From Pseudomonas akapageensis (GTDB taxonomy: Bacteria > Pseudomonadota > Gammaproteobacteria > Pseudomonadales > Pseudomonadaceae): a stretch of DNA of 64,000 nucleotides. A program made the translations under genes and the position numbers. Below the pieces are notes generated by a model. That model saw only the letters and a program-made list of their open reading frames with translations, was not told the origin of the DNA and made no database searches. Each line of letters opens with the position of its first letter. Positions within the stretch are counted from its first letter, which is position 1. The stretch is taken from contig NZ_VXCP01000033.1 of NCBI RefSeq assembly GCF_011355085.1, forward strand, positions 1-64,000, given 5' to 3'. Of this stretch, positions 8,853-16,804 are shown one piece after another.

Positions 8853-9632
8853 TTGCTTATCGAGTCCCGCCGCCGCGCTTACCTCAACGCCATGCAAGTG
8901 GTGCATTGGCTGCCGCGTACCGAACTGCCCTTCGCCGCGCCATCGCGGCCGGAGCTGCTGTTGCCGGTGGCGTCGTTGCCCGAGCCTGCGCCGGTGCAGC
9001 AAGCGGTAGAAACGGTTGCAGCGCCCGTGGCGCGGGTAGCCGAACGTCCGAAAATCGAAGTGCCGCGGCCCAGTGCCACGCCGAAGGCTGCCAGCAAGCC
9101 GGCCGTCGATGCGGAGCCCGCTGTGGTCGCGCCCAGGGTTGCCGCCGTTCCACCGCCACGCTTTGCCCTGCAACTGTTGCGGGCGGGGTCGTGCCTGCTG
9201 CTGGTGGAACTGGCCACGGGCGAGCCGTTTCAAAGCCGGGATCCGTCCTATCTGCTGCTCAAGGACATGCTGCGCGCTGCCGGCCTGCCCGATAGCCCGC
9301 AGATCATCGGCGAGCCGGTGCGCTGGCCATTGCTGGTACGCGGCAACCTCGACCAGGGCCCGGAAGCTGCACGGGATTTCGTTCAGGGCTTCGTCCAGGC
9401 ACGCCTGGAAGAAGCGCCATGCACTTGCCTCTGGCTGATCGGCGTGCCGGCCATCCGTTTTGCCGGTGAAGCCGATGCCCAGGCCTATTGTCTCGAATTG
9501 CCGGTCGAGGGCCTGGGCACTGCCTGGGCGCTGCCGGCACTGGAATTACTGATGGACGAGCCGCAACGCAAGGCGGACGTCTGGAAAGCCATGCGTCGGC
9601 TGATGGCGCGCTGGAAACCAACCGATGAGTGA
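8853..9632 (+). CDS. holD: Diverged DNA polymerase III psi subunit (HolD)
   Basis: The 259-residue product lies directly upstream of rimI and overlaps it by eight bases, the same arrangement as E. coli holD-rimI. It starts with a RRxYLNAMQVVHW segment resembling the psi N-terminus, which contacts chi and SSB-linked partners. A Pro/Ala/Val-rich linker spans about residues 40-100. The C-terminal domain (about 100-255) has psi-like features: SCLLLVEL, YLLLKDMLRAAGL and ALPALELLMDEPQRKADVW. Such genes are easily mislabelled TonB-like because of the linker. A cryptic psi subunit upstream of rimI is known in pseudomonads. The frame opens at TTG 8853; ATG 8892 is the alternative. Confidence 0.72.
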   Translation: MLIESRRRAYLNAMQVVHWLPRTELPFAAPSRPELLLPVASLPEPAPVQQAVETVAAPVARVAERPKIEVPRPSATPKAASKPAVDAEPAVVAPRVAAVPPPRFALQLLRAGSCLLLVELATGEPFQSRDPSYLLLKDMLRAAGLPDSPQIIGEPVRWPLLVRGNLDQGPEAARDFVQGFVQARLEEAPCTCLWLIGVPAIRFAGEADAQAYCLELPVEGLGTAWALPALELLMDEPQRKADVWKAMRRLMARWKPTDE

Positions 9633-10077
9633 CGCTGTAAGCTTCCGCCCCATGACTGAGGCGGATCTGGATGCTGTGTTGAAGATCGAATACGCCGCGT
9701 TCAGCCATCCGTGGACTCGGGGGATCTTCCTCGATGGGCTCAAATCCTACGAAATCTGGTTGATGTTCGAAGGCAACCAGCAAGTCGGGCACGGTGTCAT
9801 CAATGTCATCATCGATGAAGCGCACTTGCTCAATATCACGGTCAAGCCGGAAAGCCAGGGCCGCGGCCTGGGCTTGCGGCTGCTGGAAAAGCTGATGTCA
9901 CGCGCCTACGAGTTGAACGGCCGGGAGTGTTTCCTTGAGGTGCGCGCCAGCAATCAGTCGGCTTACCGCCTGTATGAGCGTTACGGATTCAACGAAATTG
10001 GTCGGCGCCGCGATTACTATCCGGCAGTGGGCGGGCGCGAAGATGCGTTGGTCATGGCCTGTTCGCTGCTCGAATAG
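9625..10077 (+). CDS. rimI: Ribosomal protein S18-alanine N-acetyltransferase
   Basis: RimI is a GNAT-fold enzyme that transfers acetyl from acetyl-CoA to the N-terminal alanine of ribosomal protein S18. The 150-residue protein has the acetyl-CoA pyrophosphate-binding loop in ESQGRGLGLRLL (about residues 76-87), preceded by the beta-4 strand HLLNITVKP. The family-typical end follows: LEVRASNQSAYRLYERYGF, then RRRDYYP. Size is normal. The start overlaps the end of holD, so the two are likely cotranscribed; ATG 9625 has a purine-rich tract inside the upstream gene. Confidence 0.94.
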   Translation: MSDAVSFRPMTEADLDAVLKIEYAAFSHPWTRGIFLDGLKSYEIWLMFEGNQQVGHGVINVIIDEAHLLNITVKPESQGRGLGLRLLEKLMSRAYELNGRECFLEVRASNQSAYRLYERYGFNEIGRRRDYYPAVGGREDALVMACSLLE

Positions 10078-10147
10078 GTGACGGCGCCGGCGTGACCCGC
10101 AGGGCGCGGGGCTTGTCATAGCTACGCATCAATTATGAGGCTTGAAC

Positions 10148-10789
10148 ATGAGCGATCTACAAGAACTGATTGATAACAACGCGCGTTGGGCTGATGCCAT
10201 CAACAAGGAAGATCCTGAATTCTTCGCCAAGCTGGCCCGCCAGCAGACGCCGGAATTTCTCTGGATCGGATGTTCGGATGCGCGAGTACCGGCCAACGAA
10301 ATCGTCGGCATGCTGCCCGGCGATCTGTTCGTGCACCGCAATGTGGCGAACGTGGTGCTGCACACTGACCTCAACTGCCTTTCGGTAATTCAGTACGCCG
10401 TGGAAGTGCTCAAGGTCAAACATATCCTGGTCACCGGTCACTATGGCTGCGGCGGTGTGCGTGCCTCGATGCAGGACCGTCAGTTGGGCCTGATCGATGG
10501 CTGGCTGCGCTCGATTCGTGATCTTTATTACGAAAAGCGCGATGAACTGGCCAAGCTGGCAACCGAAGAGGAACGTGTCGACCGCATGTGCGAGTTGAAC
10601 GTGATTCAGCAGGTGGCCAATGTCGCGCATACCAGTATCGTCCAGAACGCCTGGCACCGTGGTCAGAGCCTGTCGATCCATGGCTGCATCTACGGCATCA
10701 AGGACGGTCGCTGGAAGAGCCTGGATACGACCATCAGCGGCTTCGAGCAACTGCCACCGCAGTACCGTCTGCGCCCGTTGGGGCAATAG
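10148..10789 (+). CDS. can: Beta-class carbonic anhydrase
   Basis: Cytoplasmic zinc enzyme interconverting carbon dioxide and bicarbonate. The 213-residue protein carries the beta-class zinc ligands and dyad: Cys and Asp in WIGCSDARVPA near the N-terminus, and His and Cys in GHYGCGGVRA. The downstream motif GWLRSIRDLY is also typical. ATG 10148 is chosen because ATGAGG ends seven bases upstream; an in-frame TTG at 10142 is less likely. It lies 70 bases after rimI and has no clear terminator behind it. The rimI-to-carbonic-anhydrase order is shared with P. aeruginosa. Confidence 0.94.
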   Translation: MSDLQELIDNNARWADAINKEDPEFFAKLARQQTPEFLWIGCSDARVPANEIVGMLPGDLFVHRNVANVVLHTDLNCLSVIQYAVEVLKVKHILVTGHYGCGGVRASMQDRQLGLIDGWLRSIRDLYYEKRDELAKLATEEERVDRMCELNVIQQVANVAHTSIVQNAWHRGQSLSIHGCIYGIKDGRWKSLDTTISGFEQLPPQYRLRPLGQ

Positions 10790-10888
10790 CGGCGGCGGGC
10801 ATATCGTTTCCTGATATGTAGTCGGGGCTATCCGCTCGGCGGTTGCCTTAGACTGCTGCGTCCTTACTTGGACGTATCAGGAGACGTA

Positions 10889-11410
10889 ATGAAACCGTAT
10901 GGCTGGATTGCAATGCTGGCCACGTTGTCCTTTGGCAACGTGCAGGCCGCATCGAAGGACGTGGCAATCAACCTGGTCGGCGCCGACGGCGCTGTGCAAC
11001 CCATTGGGCAGGTCACTATCAATGAAACCGAACATGGGTTGCTCTTCACCCCGCAGCTGAGCCTGCTCCCGGCAGGTATTCATGGGTTTCATGTACACGA
11101 AAACGGCAGCTGCGATGCCGCCGTGAAAGATGGCAGGCCGGTCGCCGCGCTTGCGGCGGGCGGGCATTTCGATGCCAACAAGACCGGCAAGCACCTGGGG
11201 CCCTACGCCGACGGGCATCTGGGTGACCTACCAGCACTCTATGCCAACGCGGATGGTACCGTGACCCATCCGGTGCTGGCGCCTCGAATCAGCAAGATCA
11301 GCGAGATAGAGGGGCGAGCGCTGATGATCCATGCTGGGGGAGATAATCATTCGGATCAACCGGCAGCCCTGGGTGGCGGTGGCGAACGGATGGCCTGTGG
11401 TGTGATCTGA
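10889..11410 (+). CDS. sodC: Periplasmic Cu-Zn superoxide dismutase
   Basis: SodC converts superoxide to oxygen and hydrogen peroxide in the periplasm. The 173-residue precursor starts at ATG 10889 behind CAGGAGA and has a signal peptide of about 20 residues ending VQA. Metal ligands are visible in order: GFHVHENGSC (copper His pair and first disulphide Cys), AGGHFD, a downstream zinc-loop HLGDLPAL, then MIHAGGDNHSDQP, with the second Cys in RMACGVI. This is the bacterial Cu-Zn class. An in-frame upstream ATG at 10868 would add seven residues ahead of the signal peptide and is not preferred. The gene appears monocistronic. Confidence 0.95.
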   Translation: MKPYGWIAMLATLSFGNVQAASKDVAINLVGADGAVQPIGQVTINETEHGLLFTPQLSLLPAGIHGFHVHENGSCDAAVKDGRPVAALAAGGHFDANKTGKHLGPYADGHLGDLPALYANADGTVTHPVLAPRISKISEIEGRALMIHAGGDNHSDQPAALGGGGERMACGVI

Positions 11411-11463
11411 CGCCTTCAGCAGCAGCCAAGGGCAACTCAGGCGCGAGCGGCCCTTGGTCCTTT

Positions 11464-12636
11464 CTAAAGGCCAGGTGCAGGCTGCACCGATGTTTTCTGC
11501 AGGTCCCGCAGGGTGCGGGTCATTGGCCCAGTGGCACATCTACTCTTGGCCTGTGCTGCCGTCATGTTGCGAATCGAGCTGAAGAACAGTTCGCAGGTCT
11601 GTTTTTTGGACGTGACCTGCCATTTGTGGGTGCAGGCGTCGAGGGTCGCCTTCGGGTCGGCGTTGTGGTTGCGACCCATCCCGGCCTGCCAGCAGGCAGC
11701 GCTGAGGTCCTGGCCCATGACTTTCAGCCCGGCCTGGTCAGCCCTGTCTTGATCCCCCTTATGGTTGTTCCTGTCTGCCGCATACCAGATATTGCTGGGG
11801 TGATGGGCGCCGAGCACCGTCACCTGCTGTTCAGACGCCAGGCTGATGCTGGCGAGACCCAGGACCTTCAGCGTCGGGCCGTATTGCTGTTTGATCCAGT
11901 CGCGCACTGGCGCGCCGAAAGCCACCATCGGCAGTGTCTGGCCGTCAGCATTGCGGCTCAGTGACTTGACCATCTGCCGCTGGTAATCCTGAAAATAGCC
12001 GTAGACGCCTTCCAGGTTCTTGCCGGCGCTGGCGGGAGCGGCGATGGGGGCGATATCGATGATGGTCTGGTACGCGGGAGTCTGCTCCCGGGGTATGCCG
12101 TTGCGGGTCAGCAAGGAGGCCCAGCGATCACTGGTGGCCGAGCGCAGGTAGTCCTGGGCTTGAGTCAGTGAGTAGTCGGGCGGGAAGTGCAGCAGTTCGA
12201 TGCTGCGGCGCTTTTCCAGCGCCATGCCCAATGGCAGGAACAGGTTCCAGTTGTACGCCCACTTGCCGTCGCGGTTGAGGCGGCTGGCCCCTTCGAATGC
12301 CAGGTCACCTGCGTCCAGAAGGTCTTTTACGGGCATTTCGTAGCTCTGCGGGACCCCGCTGATGCGGGCGACGAGCTGATCGTTGTCACGGCTGACTTTC
12401 ACCTTGGCAGCAGAGTAACCATCGCGCTGGGTACTTTGGCTCAGGTAGTGCTCCACCGTCTGTTCCAGCGTCCAGTTGCGAAAGCAAATCACGTTGCAAT
12501 TGTTGGGGTAAGCAAATAGCCGGGCCACGCGTTCCTGGCTACCCAAGGTGATGTGCGCGTCGGCGTGGGCGGTGGTGGTGAACGATACTGCCAGCAGGCT
12601 CAGGGCAAGCAGCGTGAGGCAAGGTGCTTTGGACAT
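11464..12636 (-). CDS. Secreted protein of unknown function
   Basis: I do not recognise this family. From ATG 12636, which has AAGGAG six bases upstream, the product is 390 residues with a clear signal peptide ending near AHADA. The mature part is soluble and begins with a short Cys-containing segment, NNCNVICFRNW; several further Cys in the C-terminal third (AACWQAG, ATLDACTHKW, KQTCELFF, KSRCATG) suggest periplasmic disulphides. A longer frame reaches 12711 but adds a non-signal stretch. It converges with sodC across about 50 bases and is divergent from the M15-like peptidase gene. Confidence 0.75.
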   Translation of the reverse strand: MSKAPCLTLLALSLLAVSFTTTAHADAHITLGSQERVARLFAYPNNCNVICFRNWTLEQTVEHYLSQSTQRDGYSAAKVKVSRDNDQLVARISGVPQSYEMPVKDLLDAGDLAFEGASRLNRDGKWAYNWNLFLPLGMALEKRRSIELLHFPPDYSLTQAQDYLRSATSDRWASLLTRNGIPREQTPAYQTIIDIAPIAAPASAGKNLEGVYGYFQDYQRQMVKSLSRNADGQTLPMVAFGAPVRDWIKQQYGPTLKVLGLASISLASEQQVTVLGAHHPSNIWYAADRNNHKGDQDRADQAGLKVMGQDLSAACWQAGMGRNHNADPKATLDACTHKWQVTSKKQTCELFFSSIRNMTAAQAKSRCATGPMTRTLRDLQKTSVQPAPGL

Positions 12637-12760
12637 CGGCGACTCCTTGTCAGAATGCTCCCTCCAGGCGGGAGGCTTGCCATACTGAAAGACCGCCGGC
12701 GACACGCCCATCGGAGTTTCGTATCAACGTCTGACACCGGTCACAGCAGGAGACGAATCA

Positions 12761-13330
12761 TTGCTCAGAGGGATGGTGGCGCTACTAGTTTCGATTGCCC
12801 TGGCCGTGCAGGCGGATGAGCGGGACGAGGGGATGTTTACGCAGTGGGCCAGCCAACATGATCTGGCGAGCTTCACGCGGATGTTGGCCGAGAATCATAT
12901 CGATACAGTCGTCCCGCTGTACCAGTTGCTCAGAACGGCCAGCGACTGGGAAGCGTGTGCGGCCGAGCCTTTTTCGTTGCCGCCGCAAAGCTTGTGGCAA
13001 TCTGTCATTTCGACACTGCGGCTGCTCCAGACATTGAAGGTAGAGCAAGCTTTGAGCGAGTTCGAGGTGGTCTCTGCCTACCGCGACCCGGCGCTCAACG
13101 CCTGTGCCGGCGGAGCCCCCCAAAGCGCTCATGTACGGGCTTTCGCAGTCGATCTGTTCATCGCTATGCCTGAAGATGCTGCAACGCGCCTATGCGCATT
13201 CTGGAAGCTTCAGGGGGAGCAGTGGAAGATGGGACTGAGCCAGTACGCGACTGGGCGTATTCATATCGATACGGCGGGCTACCGGACTTGGGGTGATGAC
13301 TTTACCAACAAGACGTCGTTTTGCCGGTAG
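12761..13330 (+). CDS. Secreted M15-like peptidase (D,D-carboxypeptidase-like)
   Basis: A 189-residue exported protein with a signal peptide in the first 18 residues. The C-terminal half resembles the M15A/YcbK-type metallopeptidase fold: the zinc-site segment SAHVRAFAVDL matches SxHxxGxAxDL except Ala for Gly, and HIDTAGYRTWG matches the second zinc-ligand motif. This points to a periplasmic peptidoglycan peptidase, though activity is unproven. The frame opens at TTG 12761, which has AGGAG eight bases upstream; ATG 12773 has GAGG almost abutting it, so the TTG may be the true start. It is divergent from the unknown secreted protein. Confidence 0.7.
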   Translation: MLRGMVALLVSIALAVQADERDEGMFTQWASQHDLASFTRMLAENHIDTVVPLYQLLRTASDWEACAAEPFSLPPQSLWQSVISTLRLLQTLKVEQALSEFEVVSAYRDPALNACAGGAPQSAHVRAFAVDLFIAMPEDAATRLCAFWKLQGEQWKMGLSQYATGRIHIDTAGYRTWGDDFTNKTSFCR

Positions 13331-13368
13331 CGGCGTGATACGGCAGAGCGGATCTCCCGAATTGTTTC

Positions 13369-13480
13369 CTCGTTCCCACGCTCCGCGTGGGAATGCCTGC
13401 AGCGACGCTCCGCGCGCTCTCAGGCCCACCGACGCTGGAGCGTCTGACCCTGCATTCCCACGCGGAGCGTGGGAACGAGG
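13369..13480. repeat. Interspersed repeat, full copy with near-perfect inverted ends
   Basis: This copy of the 57-154 element runs from TCCTCGTTCCCACGC to GCGTGGGAACGAGGA, with ends that are complementary over more than 14 bases. The interior again has the GACGCTCCGCG / GACGCTGGAGCGTC dyad. It sits just past the M15-like peptidase gene. The rest of 13331-13627 holds no gene. Confidence 0.85.
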
Positions 13481-13627
13481 AAAGGGAACGGTCCAGGCCG
13501 CTGGCGTCAGGCTGTCGCAGCGAAGCACGAACCCACCGTGAAGTGGGCGCAGGTTCGGTAGATCGTAGGAAGGTCCTGCTGGACCTCAGCGCAGCCTGGG
13601 GGCAGCGGCCGATCGTATTGAGCTGCA

Positions 13628-13954
13628 TTAGATGCGGCAAAGCGGATCGCCCGCCTTGTTGGTGCCCTCCAGCGACGCGTTAACCAGTCCTTTCGCCATT
13701 TCCACTAGATGGAAAACCGCGAGGATCTGACTGCGATTGCTCTCGTGCAGCGTGTTGGCTATTTCAAAAGCGGAGGCTGACGCGCAGCCAAGTAATTCCG
13801 TTGCGTGTATCAGGGCAGCTTCGACACTGATGTCTTTGCAGACGGCAAAAAGCCTTTTGTCGCCGCAGCTGGCGCCGAAGGCGGTTTCGGATGTCGAGAA
13901 GTGAGTGAATTGCTCGGTTGTTGCTTGTGGTGGATCGGGGGTGATCTTTTTCAT
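13628..13954 (-). CDS. DUF6124 (formerly DUF3077) small protein
   Basis: A 108-residue protein starting MKKITPDPP at ATG 13954, with GGAG seven bases upstream. The family is abundant and multi-copy in Pseudomonas and has no established function. The core FAVCKDISVEAALIHATELLGCASA is followed by a helical region (YEIAN-type, here FEIANTLHESNRSQILAVFHLVEMAKGLV split by no gap in the sequence), consistent with a short all-helical domain. There is no signal peptide and no membrane segment. The upstream 13988-14276 region is rich in inverted repeats and often accompanies such genes (recollection, not checked). Confidence 0.75.
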   Translation of the reverse strand: MKKITPDPPQATTEQFTHFSTSETAFGASCGDKRLFAVCKDISVEAALIHATELLGCASASAFEIANTLHESNRSQILAVFHLVEMAKGLVNASLEGTNKAGDPLCRI

Positions 13955-13989
13955 GGTGACGCTCCGATAGAGTGGAGCTGCCATCAAAC

Positions 13990-14235
13990 GCTGCTAAACG
14001 AAAGGGTGGCAGCTGTGCGCGGGTTAGCAGACCGGTCTATCGGAACCCGGCGCATCCTAAGATGCCCCACGCACAGCCACCATAAAGTACAGGCGATAAA
14101 AAAGCGCCTGTCTTGAGGGTGGCGCTTGAGCGCCGATAGATGCGGACTGCTAAATCCGGTCGCTGGGTTTGCAACGACGGGAAAAGGTTAGAGGCGAGGC
14201 TCTGGCGCAACAAGCTCGATCGGTCTCAAGGATTA
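13990..14235. other. Non-coding stretch dense in inverted repeats
   Basis: No convincing gene lies here. Several dyads are visible: CTGCTAA near 13984 with TTAGCAG near 14024; a GTGCG / CGCAC pair enclosing GTTAGCAGACCGG; ACAGGCG / CGCCTGT around 14091-14113; and GGCGCTTGAGCGCC near 14122. A plus-strand intrinsic terminator follows directly at 14236 although no plus-strand gene precedes it. This could be a small structured RNA or a repeat associated with the DUF6124 gene. Confidence 0.45.
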
Positions 14236-14276
14236 GTAGGCCTTTTCCTAAGGCACAATGAAAGGCCTACTTTTTT
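14236..14276 (+). terminator. Intrinsic terminator with no annotated upstream gene
   Basis: A perfect ten-base-pair stem, GTAGGCCTTT with AAAGGCCTAC, is followed by six Ts on the plus strand. It does not serve any protein gene on that strand within 900 bases. Confidence 0.75.
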
Positions 14277-14285
14277 ACATTTTCC

Positions 14286-14316
14286 CCTCGTTCCCACGCG
14301 GAGCGTGGGAACGAGG
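14286..14316. repeat. Solo end of the GTTCCCACGC repeat
   Basis: A 31-base near-perfect palindrome, CCTCGTTCCCACGC followed by GGAGCGTGGGAACGAGG, equal to one inverted end of the longer elements at 57, 13369 and 49613. The interior of those elements is absent here. Confidence 0.8.
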
Positions 14317-14351
14317 AAGATACAATGGAAGCCTTACTTTTCTGCAGGCAT

Positions 14352-14385
14352 AAAAAAAGGGCCTACCTTTCGGTAAGCCCTTTTT
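14352..14385 (-). terminator. Terminator of tRNA-Met
   Basis: Read on the minus strand, a stem of AAAGGGCTTACC with GGTAGGCCCTTT closes on a GAAA tetraloop and ends in a T run. It lies just downstream of the tRNA. Confidence 0.8.
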
Positions 14386-14391
14386 AGTACT

Positions 14392-14468
14392 TGGTGGCTA
14401 CACAGGGACTTGAACCCCGGACCCCAGCATTATGAATGCTATGCTCTAACCAACTGAGCTATGTAGCC
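14392..14468 (-). tRNA. tRNA-Met (CAT), elongator type
   Basis: The 77-base minus-strand sequence begins GGCTACATAGCTCAGTTGG and ends with encoded CCA. The acceptor GGCTACA pairs with TGTAGCC, the T arm contains GGTTCAAGTCC, and the anticodon loop TTCATAA gives anticodon CAT. The paired first base and GGC acceptor start indicate elongator rather than initiator tRNA. It is followed by its own terminator and has no protein gene in the transcript. Confidence 0.96.
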
Positions 14469-14645
14469 AAGTGGCGCGCATTATTCGCTGAGAACGGATA
14501 TGCGTCAAGCCTTTTTTCAAAAAATTTCTGCACGCTATCAAAAGGTTAGCGATTCCATCGGCCTCGGCTCCGGAAAAAACGCTGGCGCGGGGCCCGGCGG
14601 ATTCTGGATAATTTGGATCCAAATCGCTGATTGGAATGAATTCCC

Positions 14646-15863
14646 GTGGCCGTGAGCAATATCCAGCCCAGTACGACCGTTTCCCCGCCCATCGGCCAGA
14701 GCAGTCCATTGGTGATGCGTATCATCGCGGCCTGCGCTTTGGCGCACCTGATCAATGACCTGATCCAGGCCGTCTTGCCCTCGATCTATCCGTTGCTCAA
14801 GGCCAACTATGGCCTGAGCTTTACCCAGGTCGGGCTGATTACCCTGACCTTTCAAGTCACAGCCTCTCTGCTGCAGCCTTGGGTAGGGTTCTACACCGAT
14901 CGCCGGCCGATGCCGAACCTGTTACCGCTGGGGACGCTCTGCACCCTGGTGGGGATAGTGATGCTGGCCTACGTCGGCAGCTTCCCGATGATTCTGCTGG
15001 CATCCGCGCTGGTTGGCATCGGTTCCTCGACCTTCCACCCGGAAACCTCGCGTATTGCCCGTCTGGCCTCAGGCGGTCGCTACGGTCTGGCGCAATCGAC
15101 TTTTCAGGTCGGTGGCAACGCCGGCTCAGCCTTCGGGCCGTTGCTGGCCGCGGCGATCATCATTCCGTTCGGCCAGGGCAACGTGGTGTGGTTCGGCTTG
15201 TTCGCGATATTCGCCGTGGTGGTGACCTATGCGCTTAGCCGCTGGTACCGCGAGCATTTGAGCCTGTTCAAGGCGCGCAAAGGGCAGGGCGCCACCCACG
15301 GCCTGTCCCGGCAGCGGGTTATCGGGGCGCTGGTGGTACTTGGGTTGTTGGTGTTCTCCAAGTATTTCTACATGGCCAGCTTTACCAGCTATTTCACGTT
15401 CTACCTGATCGAGAAGTTCGATCTGTCGGTGGCCAGTTCGCAGTTGCACCTGTTCCTGTTCCTGGGGGCGGTTGCAGCAGGCACCTTTTTCGGTGGGCCG
15501 ATTGGCGACCGTATCGGTCGCAAGGCAGTGATCTGGTTCTCGATTCTCGGCGTGGCGCCGTTCACCCTGTTGTTGCCTTACGTTGACCTGTTCTGGACCA
15601 GCGTCCTGAGCGTGATCATCGGGTTTATCCTGGCCTCGGCCTTTTCCGCCATCGTGGTCTACGCGCAGGAACTGGTGCCCGGCAATGTCGGCATGATCGC
15701 CGGGGTGTTTTTCGGCCTGATGTTTGGCTTCGGCGGGATTGGCGCGGCCTTGCTGGGGTACCTGGCCGATATCCGTGGCATCGAATACGTTTACAGCCTG
15801 TGCTCGTACCTGCCGCTGTTTGGCGTGCTGGCGATTTTGCTTCCGCGCACGAAAAAGGCTTGA
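14646..15863 (+). CDS. fsr: MFS exporter of the fosmidomycin-resistance (Fsr) type
   Basis: A 405-residue major facilitator superfamily protein with about twelve hydrophobic helices. It resembles E. coli Fsr: the N-terminal AHLINDLIQAVLPSIYPLLK, the loop-2/3 motif FYTDRRPMP, the segment STFHPETSRIARLASGGR and the second-half motif GGPIGDRIGRKAVIWFS are characteristic. Members export fosmidomycin and probably other small polar compounds; the natural substrate is not known. Translation probably starts at GTG 14646, 46 residues before the first long helix ends. It is transcribed away from tRNA-Met and is probably monocistronic, ending at a hairpin near 15892. Confidence 0.87.
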   Translation: MAVSNIQPSTTVSPPIGQSSPLVMRIIAACALAHLINDLIQAVLPSIYPLLKANYGLSFTQVGLITLTFQVTASLLQPWVGFYTDRRPMPNLLPLGTLCTLVGIVMLAYVGSFPMILLASALVGIGSSTFHPETSRIARLASGGRYGLAQSTFQVGGNAGSAFGPLLAAAIIIPFGQGNVVWFGLFAIFAVVVTYALSRWYREHLSLFKARKGQGATHGLSRQRVIGALVVLGLLVFSKYFYMASFTSYFTFYLIEKFDLSVASSQLHLFLFLGAVAAGTFFGGPIGDRIGRKAVIWFSILGVAPFTLLLPYVDLFWTSVLSVIIGFILASAFSAIVVYAQELVPGNVGMIAGVFFGLMFGFGGIGAALLGYLADIRGIEYVYSLCSYLPLFGVLAILLPRTKKA

Positions 15864-15891
15864 ATCATGTCGACGTGAATCTTCGCGATGG

Positions 15892-15921
15892 CAGACAGGC
15901 GCTGATCAACAGCGCCGTCTG
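15892..15921. terminator. Hairpin between convergent genes
   Basis: CAGACAGGCGCTG pairs with CAGCGCCGTCTG around a five-base loop, with one bulged base. There is no strong T run on either side, so this is a terminator-like or protective hairpin rather than a canonical terminator. Confidence 0.5.
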
Positions 15922-15972
15922 ATTCTCCTGTTACTTGATTCACCAAGCTGGTGTCACGACCCCGTTACCCGC

Positions 15973-16803
15973 TCACTGCAGATCCACATTCAGCATTGGC
16001 TTGCCGAAATCGGCCAGAGAGGCGTCAGATTTCTCGAAGTAGCCGCGCCAGAAGCTCTCCAGGGAGTCCATCGTCTTGCCTGAGCGGTAATTTTGTTTGA
16101 TTGCGTCCGTGATCAGGCCTGCCCCGGCAACATACACCCGTGCGCCGTGAAGGTCGCCGATGGCTCCGCTTTTCTCCGCCTTGGTCAACTCCTGCGCGGG
16201 GTTGAGGTCGCGAATTTTGTTGGCGGCATAGAAGCTGGTGTAGTCGCTGTGTTCGAGCATGTCGCTAATGACGAACAGCACCCGTTGATCGGCTGGTATT
16301 TTTGCTTGATCGCCTGCTACTTCGCGCAGCGCGAACATGATTTCGCTTTTGGGGAGATCGGCGGTGGCGCCGCGCAGGGCGGCAACGAACTGGCGGCCGA
16401 AGCTGCCTTCGAACAGGGCCTTCTGCTGCGCCATGCAAGCATCGAAGCTGCGCAGTTTATTCATGTCGATATCGTCGCGTTGCGCCGGGTCGATGGGGGC
16501 ATCCAGTGTGCCGGCGAATAGCAGTCGCACGTACTGGCCCGGTACCAGCGCCGAGAAGCTGTACAGCCGTACCTGATCGCCGGGGCCGACGTAGCGGCTG
16601 ATGTTGCCCCAGGCAGCGCGCTGGATGTCCTCGGGCATAGGAATGGTCTGGTCGACCACGACATTGAGCAGACGCCCAGAGGTGGGCGCACGCTGGTCAC
16701 TCAGGTGTGCCTTGCCGTAGCAACTGGGCAGGTCGTTACGTTCGGCGGCGTTGGCGCTGGCAGCGATCATCAGGGTCAGCGTGGTGATCAGTGACTTGAG
16801 CAT
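15973..16803 (-). CDS. Periplasmic protein, VWA-like, third gene of an unknown envelope operon
   Basis: I do not recognise a named family. From ATG 16803 the 276-residue product has a signal peptide ending at SANA. The mature part resembles a von Willebrand A-type fold: a first strand LLNVVVDQT, a segment DQVRLYSFSALVPGQYVRLLF, and a strand VLFVISDMLEHSDY. The metal-site DxSxS motif is not intact (DQTIP instead). The start lies one base after the stop of the membrane-protein gene, so it is cotranscribed. It may act as a periplasmic adaptor for its operon partners (inference). A longer frame to 16884 would run into that gene and is not used. Confidence 0.72.
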   Translation of the reverse strand: MLKSLITTLTLMIAASANAAERNDLPSCYGKAHLSDQRAPTSGRLLNVVVDQTIPMPEDIQRAAWGNISRYVGPGDQVRLYSFSALVPGQYVRLLFAGTLDAPIDPAQRDDIDMNKLRSFDACMAQQKALFEGSFGRQFVAALRGATADLPKSEIMFALREVAGDQAKIPADQRVLFVISDMLEHSDYTSFYAANKIRDLNPAQELTKAEKSGAIGDLHGARVYVAGAGLITDAIKQNYRSGKTMDSLESFWRGYFEKSDASLADFGKPMLNVDLQ

Positions 16804-16804
16804 C

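Noticed and set aside
8853..9632. TonB energy-transducer interpretation of the gene upstream of rimI
   Set aside because: Only the Pro/Ala-rich linker resembles TonB; there is no N-terminal membrane helix and no TonB C-terminal domain, and the context matches holD.
14140..14376. Short plus-strand reading frame (78 codons)
   Set aside because: It crosses a terminator hairpin and a repeat palindrome and has no coding features.
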